Assembly (NCBI GenBank): GCA_029834535.1
Contig: JAQMWT010000126.1
Location: 62,001 to 126,000, forward strand
Origin: Chrysophaeum taylorii
Taxonomy: Eukaryota > Sar > Pelagophyceae > Pelagomonadales > Pelagomonadaceae
Direction of reading: 5' to 3'
DNA length: 64,000 nt
Position numbers and translations under genes: made by a program. Positions within the stretch are counted from its first letter, which is position 1. The number at the start of each line of letters is the position of its first letter. Below the pieces are notes generated by a model. It was not told where the DNA came from, searched no databases, and saw only the letters and a list, made by a program, of their open reading frames with translations. Positions 1 through 10,779 of this stretch are shown piece after piece.

Positions 1-747
1 GCGACGGGTCGAGGTTTCGAAGACCTTGAGCTCGCGATCAAAGTCAGCATCCCGTTGGTGGTTGTCAGGGAGTCGAAAACTCGACTGTAAAGAGCGAGGC
101 GTCGTCTTCCGACCCACAACCTAGTCAGCCGAAAAAAAGAACTCCGACGCCTCGTCTCCGGGGAAAAAAGGCCGCGGTCATTCATGCGCGCGTTGTCAGC
201 ATCGACAACATCGTTTCGACGGGGCGTGAGAATGGCGCGCTGGCTAAAAGAGCCGCCGCGGGTCGTGGAAATAGTCTGCGAGGTCGCCGCCGTAGACGGC
301 TTTTTGGTGGGATCACTGTCTGGCTCTCGCGCCTACCTGATCCTTACTCTCGCGCCTACCTGATCCTCACCCTAAATCGGAGGACAGACAAACAGACAGA
401 CAAACATCTGCTGTGCCCTCACTGCCCTCACCCATGTCGCCGCCGCGGGGAACCCCACCCAGGCCGCCCGATCCCAGCAGGACGTCACCCTTCGTCGCAC
501 ATATATATGTCCGGCGGCAGCACGCGTACGACCTACCAAGGCGGGGCCCTTGGTCCTCTCTTCGCCTGCCCCACGCCTCGGCGATGACCCCGACTAGGTC
601 CCGCGTACTTATCTCCGCCCGTCAGGCACATCCCTCATACCCCACAAAAAAACCCACCCACATCCTTCATGCTCCCCCCACCCCCCCCCCTCTTAGGAGT
701 CGACATTTATTAAAGACAAACAAACATCTGTCGATTAGTAGTTAGGA
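1..747 (-). mobile_element. Helitron copy H1, 3' end cut by window edge
   Basis: Read on the minus strand, the copy starts at 747 with TCCTAACTACTAATCG and runs past the window start. Bases 1 to about 330 are the antisense of a degenerate Pif1-like helicase C-terminus; the same segment recurs near 29.3, 30.3, 51.7 and 62.9 kb. Helitrons are rolling-circle DNA transposons whose RepHel protein ends in such a helicase. This copy keeps no usable reading frame, so it is non-autonomous. A GACA/AACA-rich stretch at about 380-410 marks where a LINE has landed inside it. The family assignment rests on the helicase match and on the clean insertion junction of copy H4. Confidence 0.7.
411..718 (+). mobile_element. 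5'-truncated LINE copy inserted in Helitron H1
   Basis: This is the last part of a LINE reading frame (to the TAG near 598) plus its 3' end, which finishes CCCTCTTAG(C/G)AGTCGACATTT and then a GACA/AACA tail. The same 3' end recurs at 30.1, 50.3, 60.55 and 62.55 kb. It is flanked by the same 11 bases, ACAAACATCTG, at 400-410 and 720-730. That is the target-site duplication expected of target-primed reverse transcription, and it shows the LINE arrived after the Helitron. Confidence 0.7.
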
Positions 748-871
748 AGATTATTAGGTGTGACGTCACGAAGACGAAGGATCTGTTCCCACGACCATAT
801 ATATGATGTGTGTACAGCAGATACGAAGAAGGGTGCTACTAGTAAATCTGTAACGCAAGATAATAATAATA
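748..871. other. 5' flank of the channel gene
   Basis: This is 124 bases between the Helitron end and the channel ATG. It contains a TGACGTCA palindrome at about 761-768, which is a perfect CRE/bZIP-type site, and an ATATATGATGTG stretch. Both could be promoter elements, but this is inferred only from position. Confidence 0.3.
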
Positions 872-3109
872 ATGGAGTGCCGCGAAGTGTTGGCTGACGG
901 CGGTCAGTGCCTGGAGGAGGAGGAAGAAGAAGAGGGCGCCCGCGGGGCGTTGAGCTTGATCGAGACGCAGATTGGCCAGCTGGAGGTTATGGAGATAGGG
1001 GAGGAGGAGAAGCGGACGGCGGCGGAAATTGCGGGGCGGCTCCTGGCGCTTCAAGCCGAGATGATGGCACCACCACCACCAAACAAGAACAACAAGATGA
1101 TGCCCGAACCCGCAGCAGCAGCAGCAGCAGGGCTGACGCGGGCGCTCGGGGTGGCGCGGGCCGTGGGGGCTTTCAAGGCTGCGGGCGACCGGAGGAAACA
1201 GAAACGACAAGTTCACAGACGATGGGCGAACTACGATCAGCGCAACGCGCTGATCAACTCGTTGATTGGCGAGGTCCCCGAAGGTCGGTACATGATCCAT
1301 CCGGATTCGTGGGCTCTGTTTCTGTGGAATTCGGGGCTGGCGTTTTGGGTCGTTCTGGTAATTATTTTCGTTCCTTTCGCGTGTAGCTTTGGTGAAATTC
1401 CGCACCCCGTGCTCGTGCTGACGTGCGATGCCTCGTTTTTGCTGGACATTTGCGTCGGGTTCGCGACGGGGTTTCAGGACGGACCCATAATCTGCATGTC
1501 TCCGTTGAAAGTTGCGGTGTATTATTCGGACACTTGGCTGCGCTTGGACGCTATCGCGGCTCTCCCGTTCGCTTCGGTGGCGCTCGCGGCGAAGCGCAGA
1601 CACGGTCGGGTCGCGTGGGTAATCTTAAGTCTCGTCAAACTCTGCAAGCTCCGCCGCCTGAATTCCCAGCTCATCGAGCCGCTCGCCGAGAAAGCCATCG
1701 ACAACCACATGATCTCGAGGGTGAGCTTGTCTCTGATCAAGCTGACGTGTACCTACTTCCTCATCATCCACATCGTCGCGTGCGGGTACTGGATACTGTC
1801 GCGAGTCACCGAACCCGAATGGACCGCGGACTTCGACTCGGATTGGACTCTCACGAGCGCCGCCCAGCGCGGGTTTTGCCCCCACTACAGTCTCCGGTCC
1901 GCGAGTCTCTCGCAGCAGTACGCTTCCGTGTTTCACTGGGCCGCGTTCGCGACGTACGCAGGTCTCGGGACGTCGAAAGGATTGGGGAGTCTTCCGCTGC
2001 GGTCTGCCCAAAATCTCTACGAAACGTTTTGCCTCCTGCTGGGGATTATGGTCTTGGCGTCGATGATCGGCGCTTTCGGAGCCGTCGTCGACGACTTCCG
2101 CGGCGGCGACGCCGAGAGGAGAGAGATGTTGAAGGAACTGGACAGATACTTCCGCGCCCGCCACGTTCCCGAAGAAACGAGGATCGCCACCCGACGATAC
2201 GTCTTGTTTCTCCACGAACGAAAAGTCTTAACGCCGCACGCGAGGACGAAGATCATTCTCGACCAACTTCCGTCCGATCTAAGATCCCACGTCCGCGGCG
2301 CTGCGAAAATTTCGTACGTCAAGCTCGCGCCGCTCTTCGCGGCTCTAAAATCCGAAGCGATGGCAAAGTCCGTTGCGGCGAGGTTGATAACCGTGGTTTG
2401 CCACCCGCTCCAAATCATTTGCACGCAAGGCGACTGTTGCGTCGGCATCCATCTCGTCGCCGCGGGTTCGGTGATGCTTTTCATGCGAGCGACGCCGTGG
2501 CCAAAAGCGCTGCGATTTTTGGAGAAACACGAAACTTTTGGCGAGGACAGTTCGACCTACTGGTTCTACAGCGCCGTAGCCCGAGATTTTGCGGAGATTC
2601 TGTTGTTGCGGACGAAGGATATTCACGAACTGCGCAAAAATCCCGACTTCCGCGGCGTCTTCGACAAAGGCACGACAAAAGCGAGAGAAGATCTGTGCGC
2701 CAACGTCGCCGTCAAGATCCTAGCCCCCTTCCTCCGCCGCCACGTGCGCGCCGCAGCAGCAGAACCCCCGGCGAGTTTGCCTCTCGCCCTCCACCGCGAA
2801 TACACGAGAATCCGCCGTCCCTCCAAGCCAATCATAAAAGACGAAAAGCAAAAACTCAAGCGCGTCAACAATCGCCTTCTCCCCTTCAGCGTCCTGGTCC
2901 GCCAGGACCAAGTCCTCCCATACGACGCGAGGAAGAACTCCTCTTCGGACCAGCCAAGACGCGGCTCCTACATGACGCCCGATCGACTCTCGCTCCCCGA
3001 CTTTCCCCGCCGAATCTCGGAGGTCCCCCAATCGGAGGGGGGGGGGCGCCGCTTTTCCCGACTCCGTCGCATTTCCCTCCGACCCTCCTCCTCCTCCTCC
3101 TCCTCCTAA
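872..3109 (+). CDS. Cyclic-nucleotide-gated/EAG-like cation channel (745 aa)
   Basis: A six-helix channel of the CNG/HCN/EAG superfamily at a cell membrane. S1 is at about residues 144-171, S2 178-203, S3 with TWLRLDAIAALPF at 221-240, a weakly charged S4 (LVKLCKLRRLN) near 250-265, S5 287-310, pore 350-372 and S6 383-406. A C-linker (MLKELDRYFRARHVPEE) and a cyclic-nucleotide-binding fold follow (GDCCVG...FGED, about 516-570). The N-terminus is acidic, and the last 130 residues are basic and Ser-rich, ending in a Ser run. Oddities: the filter position reads TYAGLGTSKGLG instead of the usual GYGD or GFGN, and the phosphate-binding cassette reads FGED...FYSAVARD without the usual Arg before S/T-A. 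Ion selectivity and ligand binding are therefore doubtful. The start is the first ATG, after a run of AAT. It is uninterrupted over 745 codons. Confidence 0.85.
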   Translation: MECREVLADGGQCLEEEEEEEGARGALSLIETQIGQLEVMEIGEEEKRTAAEIAGRLLALQAEMMAPPPPNKNNKMMPEPAAAAAAGLTRALGVARAVGAFKAAGDRRKQKRQVHRRWANYDQRNALINSLIGEVPEGRYMIHPDSWALFLWNSGLAFWVVLVIIFVPFACSFGEIPHPVLVLTCDASFLLDICVGFATGFQDGPIICMSPLKVAVYYSDTWLRLDAIAALPFASVALAAKRRHGRVAWVILSLVKLCKLRRLNSQLIEPLAEKAIDNHMISRVSLSLIKLTCTYFLIIHIVACGYWILSRVTEPEWTADFDSDWTLTSAAQRGFCPHYSLRSASLSQQYASVFHWAAFATYAGLGTSKGLGSLPLRSAQNLYETFCLLLGIMVLASMIGAFGAVVDDFRGGDAERREMLKELDRYFRARHVPEETRIATRRYVLFLHERKVLTPHARTKIILDQLPSDLRSHVRGAAKISYVKLAPLFAALKSEAMAKSVAARLITVVCHPLQIICTQGDCCVGIHLVAAGSVMLFMRATPWPKALRFLEKHETFGEDSSTYWFYSAVARDFAEILLLRTKDIHELRKNPDFRGVFDKGTTKAREDLCANVAVKILAPFLRRHVRAAAAEPPASLPLALHREYTRIRRPSKPIIKDEKQKLKRVNNRLLPFSVLVRQDQVLPYDARKNSSSDQPRRGSYMTPDRLSLPDFPRRISEVPQSEGGGRRFSRLRRISLRPSSSSSSS

Positions 3110-3269
3110 CTCTTTCTTTCTTTCTTACTTTCTCTCTCTCTCCGCCTGTGCCTCTACCATAATACGAGACGAGACGAGACGAGACGAGACGAGAGAGACC
3201 CCCTCTTGCTGGCGCCGGTCGATTCCAGAGTAGTAGACAGAAGACCGGGTCTCAACCCGATCGAGGGTT
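3110..3269. repeat. 3' flank of channel gene with (ACGAG)n microsatellite
   Basis: A TC-rich stretch is followed by about six tandem ACGAG units at 3163-3193. No gene was seen. The LINE remnant begins just after it. Confidence 0.6.
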
Positions 3270-3328
3270 TGTTTCTTTGTCTTTCGTTAAATCTCGACTG
3301 CTAGGTTTGGGCGGTCTATAACGAACCC
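3270..3328 (-). mobile_element. LINE remnant, left part (interrupted by Copia 1)
   Basis: Bases near 3280-3300 match the LINE 3' end (TGTCTTT...TCGACTGCTAG on the plus strand). The last about 20 bases (GGGCGGTCTATAACGAACCC) match the LINE coding region at 50922-50941. The match resumes at 8415, beyond the Copia element. The remnant therefore also has an internal deletion between its 3' end and this coding segment. Confidence 0.65.
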
Positions 3329-6300
3329 TGTGAGGAAGCTATGACACTTACCCCTAACTAACTAACTAACTTCAGACACTTACCCCTGCACCACGTATCC
3401 ATACGTCTTTCTCTTATCGCTAGTCTAACGCCTCATTCCATTCGTATCATGGTACCAGGTGGTGTCCACCGCGGTCGAACGACTGCTTGACTTCACGGAT
3501 AACGGCGACTCCTCCTCGGCTTCAGTTCATTGCTACGTGTTCGGTTCGTTATCGTTTATCATGTCCTCCTCGATCGAAATTAAAGATAGCAAGCTTTCGC
3601 AAAAACTTGATGCCTTCAGCGGTGAGCGACATCATCTTTTTCACCGATGGACCCGGCGTCTTGAAAAAAACATGATCATTTCCACCGGTGATCGCATTAT
3701 CTTGACCACTGACACTTGGACCAGCATTTCCGCCTCTGGCTGCTCTGAAGAAAAAAAAAATTGGTCTCAAGCAGCAATGCTGGTACAGTGCACTCGTCAT
3801 GGCGCTACCAATGCATGATACTGATCGTGCGGATATCCGTGAAAACCGCGATATGAACTTCACGCGGTTTTTTTTACAAGCGCATTACTGATGTTTACAT
3901 GGGCCATGGAGATCGTGTCGCTCAGTCTGCAATTGCTTCACTACATTCCTTGGTGTGCAACAATTATATCGATAAACTTGAGAGTCTTTTCTTTACAAGT
4001 TCATCACTCGTGTTCAAGTTGCTCGGCATCATCATCAAGATTTCCCTGACTCGAGTGCATTGCAATTGCTTCAGACGAAAGAAAGAAAATCCCCGACTCG
4101 CTCTTGTCTAAGGATCTCGTTGCACTTGCGCATCCTAAACTGTGCACATATATGATGGTTTCGTTGATCGCCTCCACAGTATACAGTTTTTGATTATCTT
4201 CCAACACCAATACCCACCCACGTCGGTCAAATTCCCAATACCCACCTCGGTCCAATCCCCAATACCCACCTCGGCCCCATCCACCCTCCTACCAAAACTA
4301 TCTTTCCGCCCCCATTCCACTCTTGCCTCCATCTCAATCCTCTCCGCCGCTCCTTGCGTTGCCACCCTCCACCACACCCTCTGTCCCGCCTTCCACCGCT
4401 GTCACCCTTCCTGACCCATCCCTTTCTGCACCCACCTACCCGTCTTTCAATTTCCATCTTCTCTCCATATCTCCCTCCATTCACCAAGTCCTTTCCTCCA
4501 CCAATGCCCTTACCGCTCTCCTCACCGCTCGTGAGCGCGACTACCTTCACAGCACCAACCTTCGTCTCGTTGTCTATGATACCGGCGCCAACGTCAACCT
4601 TTTTAACTCTTCATCTGGTTTCACTGATCTTCTTGACAATACTCAGCAGCACCCCACCACTTCCGCGCTCGGCAATGGCTCGGTTTCTGGATCCGGCACT
4701 GCTCACTTAACGTTTCCTTCAATTGGTCCTCTCGACAATCGTCGTCTTCCTTCTCCTCCACCCACTCTCTTCCGCCCCTCATGGCATCCATGTCGCGTTC
4801 CCGCATACCCTCCTCATCTCTCCTGGCCTTGGTGACAAACGGATTCTTTCTGATCATGCCCTTGAGCAAGTTGGTTACGATTGCCACACCATTCAGGCCG
4901 TTGGCCCTGCTTATCCGTAACGTATTTTACGTCACCGCCAAACGCATCACGTTATTCCTCTGCTTCGTCGCTGTGGTCTTCTTTTGATCGTCTGTTGGAT
5001 CGGCAATACGACCGCTGCGCCCTACGCGGACTACGTTTCACCTTTTGTTGCATTTTCTTCTTGCCCCCGTGTCCATGACCCTTGTGCGTTTCCCGCTGTG
5101 TCTCAACGCACTCAACTTACTTTCGACCGTTGGCATGCTCGTCTTGGTCACTACAGTCCCTCTAATATCCGCCGTTTGTCTTCTCTTGCTGTTGGCGCAC
5201 CGCTCTTCCCGAGCTCCGCGTCGCTTTCTTTTTGTCCTGCTTCTGCTCTCGGTAAAATGCATGCTGCGCATGTTGGCCAACGTAAAGCTCATGCTTCCGC
5301 TTCCACTTCGCCTCCTTCCTCCGAGCCTTTGTCTCGTCCACGTGCCGTTGCCCCATACCTTATTATTCACGCCGATCTCATGTTTGCCGGCGTCCCATCC
5401 TTCATATATCAAGATCGCGCGATCCTCACCATTGTCGATGATCATACGCGCCGCCGCACGCGTTACTTTGCTCCACGACACGATGCCCTTACGAACGCTC
5501 GTCAACTCGAACTTTTTCTGTCTATTTCTGTCTACCGTGGTTCGCCCATTCGGATATCGCATTGCCCTCATCTACACCGATCGTGACCGCTCTCTTATGG
5601 GCCAATTCGAAACCTTCTGTCTGGGCAACAATATTGCGCTTCGGCACGCTCCGGCAGCACAGTCCAAAACTTCACAGGCTCACGCTTTTTCCGGTGTTGT
5701 GGAACGCTCTCACCGCGCAACCGCTGATATTACTCGCACTCTTTTGGTACATGCGCACCGTCCACCTGATTTTTGGCGTTGGGCCATGGAAACGGCGGAC
5801 TTCATCTCTGAGCGTATGCCAAATGCCTCTAATCCTGGATATATGACGCCATATGAAATGCTACATGAAACTCTCCCGCGTGTCGATTTTCTTCGTGTTT
5901 GGGGTTGTCCAGCAGCAATTCTCACTGGCGACAAATAGCCTACCAAAGCTATAACCGGTATCTTCATTGGGTATCCCTCTGCAGGCCCTGGATATCGCAT
6001 ATTGCTTCAACGCCCCACAGGTCCTGTCATCCACACCTCGATTGATGTTGTTTTTGACGAAAATTTCGCTCTGCGTAAGTCACTGTCCTCTCAACCCCTT
6101 CCTCCGTCTCTAGTGGATTCTCGTTTTCCTGACTTATTTTATTACGACCCTCGTTTATCTTCCGCCGTCGCGCCCATGTCTTCTGTTTTTGATGCTCCGG
6201 AGCCGGCCTTATCGGGACTGATCACCCCTGAAACAACTCAACCGTCACTGACTACACTCTTACCGGACAATACGAAACGTGCACCATTACGTCGCGCCAG

Positions 6301-8414
6301 ACGGGGCCGACCGCGCAAAGTCGACCAACGCGCGTTACAACAACCAACAGACTTTTATACGGGCGATTCTATTTCCTCCTGTCACGATGTTGATTCTGTT
6401 TCCTCTGTCGCTTCTGTTTCCTCCTGTAACTCTTTGTATGTCTCTTCTGTTAGCTTTCGTTTGTTAGTTCATTATGTCTTCCTTCCCCTTTGTTTAGCTA
6501 ACACCCTTGTTGATCCCCATGCACACGTTTATTACTCTGCTTCCGAAGAAATGTCTCAGTATTCAGACCTTGACGAAACTACTATTACTTCCACCCATTT
6601 ACGTGAAGCTTTAGCTCCGACCAATCCTGAGCGTCCTGGCTGGTTGCAAGCCATCGCTAAAGAATACAGCTCTCTTGGTCAGCTTGGTTGCTGGGATGTT
6701 ATTCGCCTTCCTTCGACTTTTTCTGGCAACATTTGTACCCTCACGTGGATCCTCCACAAGAAGTATGACTTTGGCCGCTTCAAATCGTACAAGGCTCGCC
6801 TCGTCGTCCGCGGTTACACCCAGGTTCACGGCATTGATTATCATGACACCTACTCACCGGTTGCCAACATCGTCACGATCCGTTTCTTTCTAACCTTTGT
6901 CGCTGTTCATGACTGGGATTTGCACAAGTTGGATGTCAGCTCCGCTTTTATTCAAGCTCCCATTGACGAAGACATCTATGTCTGGCCACCCGAAGGCTAT
7001 GCTCCTCGCCAACCCACCGATGGTTCCAAAATCGTTTATAAGCTCCGTCGCTCTTGGTATGGTTGCAAACAAGCTTGTCGCAATTGGTGGCTTTATTTGG
7101 AACGCTTCCTTCTCAATGATTGTGGCTTCGTCCGCGGATCTGGTGACACTTGCCATTACAAGCTCGTGCTCAATTCTACCGTCCTTCTACGTCTCGTTCT
7201 TGTCGTTGATGATCTTCTTGTGGCGCACCCTCGTCATTGCATTGGCCATTACCAAGCCTTTTTCCTCCGTTTCCGCGCTTTCACTGACGTCAATGAGCTT
7301 GATCTCACTTCTTACGTTGGTCTTCGCATTACGCGTGATCGCTCCCAGAAAACCCTCACTCTTGACCAATCCCATGCTGTCCGTGAAATCCTTACCGAAC
7401 ATCGCTTCATCAACAGCAAACCCGAACTCACTCCCGCTCCCAAAGGTCTTCATCTTTTCTGCGGCTGATTGTCCTACTCCTGGTTCTCCAGATCACATTT
7501 TCATGGCACGCATCCCTTTTCGCCGTATTGTTGGCTGTGTCCTCTTCATCTTCATCATGACTCGCCCTGATATCACTTGGTCCGTCAATCAGTGTGCGCG
7601 TTTTTCCCACAATCCTGGTAAATAAACCCCACTGGCACGCTTTATCCCACACTCTGCGTTATCTCAACGGTTCTCAGGATCTTGCCCTTATTCTTGGTCG
7701 CGATTCTACCCTTCGTCTCTGTGGTTATTCCGACTCCAGCTGGGCCGACGACCCTGATGACCGCCACTCTACAACTGGTTTTTGTTTTCTCCTTGCTGGC
7801 TCTATGATAGCCCACTGCTCCCGCTCGCAGTACTTACTTGCTCGCTCTTCTTTTGAAGCTGAATTGCTCGCTCTTTACGCCGCTACTGCTGAGCTCTCTT
7901 TAGGCTCCTCAAACTTTTTGATGACTTTGATCTCCCTCGTCACACGGTACCCCAATGTATGTCGATAATAGCACCACCTTCACCCAAGTCCGTCTCCAAT
8001 GTCTCACACGGCGCACCCGCCATATTGACATTCGTTTTTAGAATACCGCCAAATATCATCATCGCAACCACATCATTGATCTCAAACACACACACCCCGC
8101 CTTCACAATCTTAGCGACATTTTCACCCGCAGTACGGAAGCTCCTTCCTTCCTCCGGCTTGGTGCTCGTTACCTCACCTCGTGATCTTCGCCCTGATCTC
8201 TGTTGTTTTTCTTTCTTGCCACAATGCCTCTATTTTGACGTCTTTAACCTCAAAGCTTCTCCTCTGTGAGCGTCTCACTTACCCCTTTTTCCTTTTTCTT
8301 TCTTTTCCAGCACCTGTGTGAGGAAGCTCTGACACTTACCCCTGCACAACGTATCCAGTATCCATACGTCTTTCTCTTATCGCGCTAGTCTAACGCCTCA
8401 TTCCATTCGTATCA
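3329..8414 (+). mobile_element. Copia 1: Ty1/copia LTR retrotransposon, broken
   Basis: An LTR element with both ends present. The 5' LTR is 3329-3449 and the 3' LTR 8317-8414; both begin TGTGAGGAAGCT and end TTCGTATCA. A 5-bp target duplication AACCC lies at 3324-3328 and 8415-8419. A primer-binding-site-like TGGTACCAGG directly follows the 5' LTR. On the plus strand, in copia order, are a gag-like start (about 3561), an aspartic protease DTGA motif (about 4580), a pre-integrase and integrase zone (about 5120-5940), reverse transcriptase (about 6600-7470) and RNase H (about 7640-7960). It is broken, with several interruptions of the coding frames. Apart from one short insertion and small indels the LTRs differ at only a couple of positions, so it looks fairly young. 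Confidence 0.93.
3355..3374 (-). mobile_element. 20-bp micro-insertion of the (TTAG)n-tailed retroposon
   Basis: The sequence TAACTAACTAACTAACTTCA is present in the 5' LTR and absent from the 3' LTR. It is flanked by a perfect 12-bp direct repeat, GACACTTACCCC, at 3343-3354 and 3375-3386. It matches the tail end of the repeat at 35731-36093. It is read as an extremely 5'-truncated retroposition event. Confidence 0.75.
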
Positions 8415-8482
8415 AACCCCATGCATGCATGTGACTCGGGTTTTGATGTCGTAGAGCTCCTCCTTGTTGTCGAGAGTCGTTT
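8415..8482 (-). mobile_element. LINE remnant, right part (interrupted by Copia 1)
   Basis: It matches 50937-51000 (CCATGCATGTGACTCGGGTT then TTGATGTCGTAGAG), the segment that encodes the PD-(D/E)XK-like domain of the LINE on the minus strand. It continues the remnant that ends at 3328. Copia 1 therefore inserted into an older LINE copy. Confidence 0.7.
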
Positions 8483-8817
8483 GTTTGTTTGGTTTGCTAC
8501 TGCCACGTCGCCGCGTTAGAGAAAAGACCCTATACATAATTAATTCACGACAAGTGTCATCATCGTGTGATCGCGTCACAACAACAAAAACAACAACAGA
8601 AACAACAACGATGTTGCTTTTCCTTTGCCTTCACGTCGTCGGCCCCCCTCCGAGGCATCCCGCTCTTCCCGCACCGCCCTCACGATGATCGACGCCGACA
8701 CGCTGCTGGTTGCGTAGCCGGGTGTGGCTGGGCGTGAGCCTCCGCGGGCGTCGCGCCGATGCACGCGGCAGCGACGCCCGCGAAGCCGAAGGTGGACGTG
8801 AAAAGCTCGCGCGCCAA
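8483..8817. other. Unassigned spacer
   Basis: AC-rich stretches (CAACAACAAAAACAACAAC near 8578-8610) lie before the NTF2-like remnant. A short in-frame-looking ATG at 8759 leads into the pseudogene in a different frame and may be part of its former N-terminus. Nothing else was recognised. Confidence 0.4.
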
Positions 8818-9197
8818 AACTTCTTCGAGCGGTGGAACGACGCTCTGCAGACAAAGAGCCCGTCGCCGGTGGTGGCCTTGTGCTCGCTCGCAGGAGGTGC
8901 TGTCGTTCCTGCGCCGACGGTGTCGCCGACGCACATCAAGGACGGCGGCTTCAACACCGAGGAGGACTACTTCACCGCGTTCGTGCAGCAGAAGAACCCG
9001 TTCGGGACCATCACGGACGACAGCGTGATGGTGTTTGATGAGGGCGACGCGTACCTGCACTCTGGATTGTACACGTTCGAGACCTTGGCGAGGACCGTGG
9101 CCCGACGGAGCCTCGCGTCTCGTATGATGTTTGGCGCAAGTCGTCGGGTGGCGACTACAAGATCACCCACCACCATTCGTCGGTCCGCCCGGCGTAG
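8818..9197 (+). pseudogene. SgcJ/EcaC (SnoaL-like, NTF2-fold) family remnant
   Basis: The frame from about 8818 reads FFERWNDALQTKSPSPVVAL, then DYFTAFVQQKNPFGTITDD and SGLYTF. These match the core of SgcJ/EcaC-type small NTF2-like proteins (roughly 130-residue cone folds, function usually unknown). The family's C-terminal block, here VWRKSSGGDYKITHHHSS, is present but in another frame ending at the TAG at 9195-9197. The frame changes somewhere between about 9085 and 9111. Another change near 8815 separates a possible N-terminus starting at 8759. Unless an intron is hidden there, the gene is dead or the sequence has an indel. The family match is by recalled motifs, not a search. Confidence 0.6.
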
Positions 9198-10779
9198 GGA
9201 GCTAACGCAGTCCGCATCCCTCCTCGTCCCAGAGTCCCTCCTCGCTTCATTCGCTTTCGAGGTTTCGGCTCTGGCGGCGTTGGCCCGGACAACCAGGGCG
9301 TTCACCCTAAGAAGAAGCGTTACGCGAGAAAATTATAATAAGCGCCGTCGAGGAATTCACAAGGTCATGAAGGAGGATACTACGAGGGAAGTGCCGGGGA
9401 AGGAGATATCCATTTTTTAGGGGTTAACCCGAAACTTCATCGACGAGTTGGCGAAGAGACGACGACCGGTCGTACGCACGACGTACCATACGTGCGACGT
9501 CCTTCCTTCAGCTTCAGGGTGGTGACATCCTGCGGGTTGGCCAGAGGTCCAGGGCTGCCGAGGTGGCAGCTTGGGGCGATCTGGTTTGTTTGCGGAGCCA
9601 CTTTGGTCCTCGCGCAGATGTGCGTTGTTTGTTGGCGCTAAGGATAGTAGATTCGGTCGTCGTTTCAGAAGCTAGATTTTGATCCTGAACCATGGACGAC
9701 GACGACACAGCTCGAGCTGCGCGCCGGGCGGAGTAGAAGGACCTGTTCAGTTGCTGACCCAGGAGATGTACGACGCTGCCGTCGAGGAAACACGCTGCAG
9801 AGCCTGCAAGTGCCAGCACCAGCGGCGGCGGAATCCGTTGCACCGTTTAAAACAAAGCGACAACAAAAACATACAATCTTTCTTTGGAGGTGGTCCCAGG
9901 TCGGCGGCTCCTAGAGCGCCGGGCGTCGCCGTACGAATGGGAGAAGGAGATACGTTCAGAACGCGTTTGTCACTACCTCAGATTTTTTGGCCACGACGCT
10001 GCGCGTCGCTCTGAAGGAATGGCCTACGAGACGACGTGGAGCCCGTACAATCCGGGTCGCCGAGTTTGCTACCGAAGAGGTGAATAACCTCCTGGTCGAG
10101 GAGGATCGCCGATGAACGTTGCTAGGCCGCTACCGTCGCACGAAGAGAGTTGACTGGCTTTGATTTTGACTTGGCACAGCGGGCTGCCTGCTAAACCGAC
10201 CGACCACCGTGCAGCTTGCTGCTCATCGAAGTGAATCCTGACGCGGGACAGGCCGCCATCTTTGATGCCACCTTTGACAATAATACTGGCAGAGATCGAC
10301 GAAATTGACCACGGGACTGACGAGGATGACGCTGCAAACGTCGTCGTCGCACTTTTTTTTTTTGTCTCCCTCCCGAAAGCGAGCAAAAATTCTTGACGTT
10401 GCAGATTCAATTCGTCATATTGTCGACGATTTTGGGGCTAAGCTCCGCGCCGTTCCGGTTTCCCCGGATAGGTAGCACACGCTACCTTCTTGACCAAGTA
10501 GTACTGCTCTGGAGCAAGCTTGCCTATCGTTTTCGTTTTGAACGTTTCGAACAGCGCTTTGTGGATTCACTTCAACGTGAAGTCCACGGAGTCTCTGTTG
10601 TTGAAGCGACGACGTTTGGGTGAACGAACGAAAACGAACGAACGAACTCATCGGTTGGTTTTACAAACACCCGCAAAAAAGGTGCCGGATTACCATCCTG
10701 GGTTGACAAAATTCATGACAGGATCGTCTCGAGTGGATAGCGCGTTTGTAGCGTCGGGGTGGCCTCGCGACACGGTTGA
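9198..10779. other. Unassigned, probably decayed sequence
   Basis: There are no frames longer than about 115 codons and none recognised. An Arg/Glu-rich stretch near 9884-10085 and a run of Ts at 10351-10361 were noted. The base composition resembles the decayed region that follows, and it may be an older mobile-element body. Confidence 0.3.

Noticed and set aside
1423-3162. 579-codon frame overlapping the channel gene in another phase
   Set aside because: Arg/Pro-rich shadow of a GC-rich gene, with no membrane helices or motifs.
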